A stretch of 64,000 nucleotides of DNA, taken from Aliirhizobium wenxiniae (lineage in GTDB: Bacteria > Pseudomonadota > Alphaproteobacteria > Rhizobiales > Rhizobiaceae). A program made the translations under genes and the position numbers. Each line of letters starts with the position of its first letter. The first letter of the stretch is position 1. Shown here one piece after another: positions 63,192 to 64,000 of this stretch. The notes beneath the pieces are model-generated. The model was not told the DNA's origin, made no database searches, and saw only the letters and a list, made by a program, of their open reading frames with translations. The stretch lies in the NCBI RefSeq assembly GCF_019511445.1, contig NZ_JAEUAN010000021.1, positions 1 through 64,000 on the forward strand, given 5' to 3'.

Positions 63192-64000
63192 TCGTCGAAA
63201 TCGGCCATTTCGCGCTGGTACTGGCGCTCGCGACCGCGATCATCGTCTCGATCCTGCCGGTTGTCGGCGTCCATCGGCGCGATGCCGGCATGATGGCAGT
63301 GGCGACGACCGGCTCGCTTGTGATGTTCGGCCTCGTGGCGCTGTCGTTTGCCGCCTTGACCTGGGCCTATGTCGTTTCCGATTTCTCGGTGAAGAACGTC
63401 TGGGAGAATTCCCATTCGCTGATGCCGCTGATCTACAAATATTCCGGCGTCTGGGGCAATCACGAAGGCTCGATGATGCTCTGGCTGCTGATCCTCGTGT
63501 TCTTCAGCGCGCTTGTCGCAATCTTCGGCCGCAATATTCCTGAAACGCTGAAAGCCAATGTGCTGGCCGTTCAGGCATGGATCAGCCTGGCTTTCCTGCT
63601 CTTCATCCTTTTGACCTCCAATCCGTTCATTCGGCTCGATCCGGCACCTGCTGAAGGTCAGGATTTGAACCCGATCCTGCAGGATTTCGGTCTCGCGATC
63701 CATCCACCGCTTCTTTATCTCGGTTATGTCGGCTTCTCCGTCTGCTTCTCTTTTGCGGTGGCGGCGCTGATGGAAGGCCGGATCGATGCCGCCTGGGCGC
63801 GCTGGGTGCGGCCATGGACGCTTGCCGCCTGGACATTCCTCACCGCCGGCATCGCCATGGGCTCCTACTGGGCCTATTACGAACTCGGCTGGGGCGGCTG
63901 GTGGTTCTGGGATCCGGTGGAAAACGCCTCCTTCATGCCCTGGCTTGCCGGCACCGCACTGCTGCACTCGGCGCTGGTGATGGAAAAGCGCGAGGCGCTG
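63188..64000 (+). CDS. ccmF: Cytochrome c heme lyase subunit CcmF (CycK), 3' end outside window
   Basis: Large membrane protein that attaches heme to apocytochrome c with CcmH. About 271 residues are visible, with several helices. The tryptophan-rich heme-handling motif [19 protein letters not shown] and the periplasmic His in [17 protein letters not shown] are both present. ATG 63188 overlaps the ccmE stop. The frame runs off the window, so the rest, and probably ccmH, lies beyond. Confidence 0.95.
   Translation, partial: MIVEIGHFALVLALATAIIVSILPVVGVHRRDAGMMAVATTGSLVMFGLVALSFAALTWAYVVSDFSVKNVWENSHSLMPLIYKYSGVWGNHEGSMMLWLLILVFFSALVAIFGRNIPETLKANVLAVQAWISLAFLLFILLTSNPFIRLDPAPAEGQDLNPILQDFGLAIHPPLLYLGYVGFSVCFSFAVAALMEGRIDAAWARWVRPWTLAAWTFLTAGIAMGSYWAYYELGWGGWWFWDPVENASFMPWLAGTALLHSALVMEKREAL

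Overview
This is about 64 kb of GC-rich alphaproteobacterial chromosome, most likely from a member of the Rhizobiaceae (Rhizobium/Agrobacterium group). Three things point there: FeuP/FeuQ-like and CycH/CycJ/CycK-like genes, a complete RcGTA-type gene transfer agent cluster, and several GC-rich palindromic mosaic repeats resembling rhizobial RIME elements. The species cannot be fixed from the sequence alone.

Region 1 (1-24.3 kb) is housekeeping and accessory metabolism. It opens with a copper-resistance operon (copA, truncated by the window edge, then a CueR/HmrR regulator and copZ). Next come a NudI-type Nudix hydrolase, several GNAT acetyltransferases including RimJ, and four drug/metabolite or MFS exporters with their regulators. 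One exporter sits behind a ykkC-family riboswitch, one MFS gene faces SoxR across a sox-box-like operator, and one EamA exporter faces a MocR regulator. A GntR-controlled TRAP transporter operon, a polysaccharide deacetylase and an ankyrin protein follow. A second, solitary TRAP binding-protein gene carries an in-frame amber stop.

Region 2 (24.5-38.6 kb) holds a SyrA/ExoX-like membrane peptide, a 29-residue membrane peptide, and a NitT/TauT-type ABC importer. It also has a c-di-GMP pair (EAL and PAS-GGDEF proteins), dialkylglycine decarboxylase facing its LysR regulator, a TadG-like von Willebrand A protein, SelO, and a DapA-like/ArsC pair.

Region 3 (38.9-58.0 kb) is a gene transfer agent cluster in canonical order: small and large terminase, portal, protease, capsid, connectors, tail proteins g9-g14, the large TIM-barrel host-specificity protein g15, and a holin-like protein. 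It is interrupted by non-canonical cargo: a GH19 endolysin and a Dabb protein, two small antisense genes, a ParD/ParE-like toxin-antitoxin module, an antisense MFS exporter, a RIME-like repeat, and an antisense 29-codon ORF. A structured stretch just upstream may encode a small RNA.

Region 4 (58.1 kb to the end) has a small exported protein, the FeuP/FeuQ two-component system, a lipoprotein, and the start of the cytochrome c maturation operon ccmI-ccmE-ccmF, the last cut by the window edge.

No rRNA, tRNA, CRISPR array, integrase or insertion sequence was recognised.
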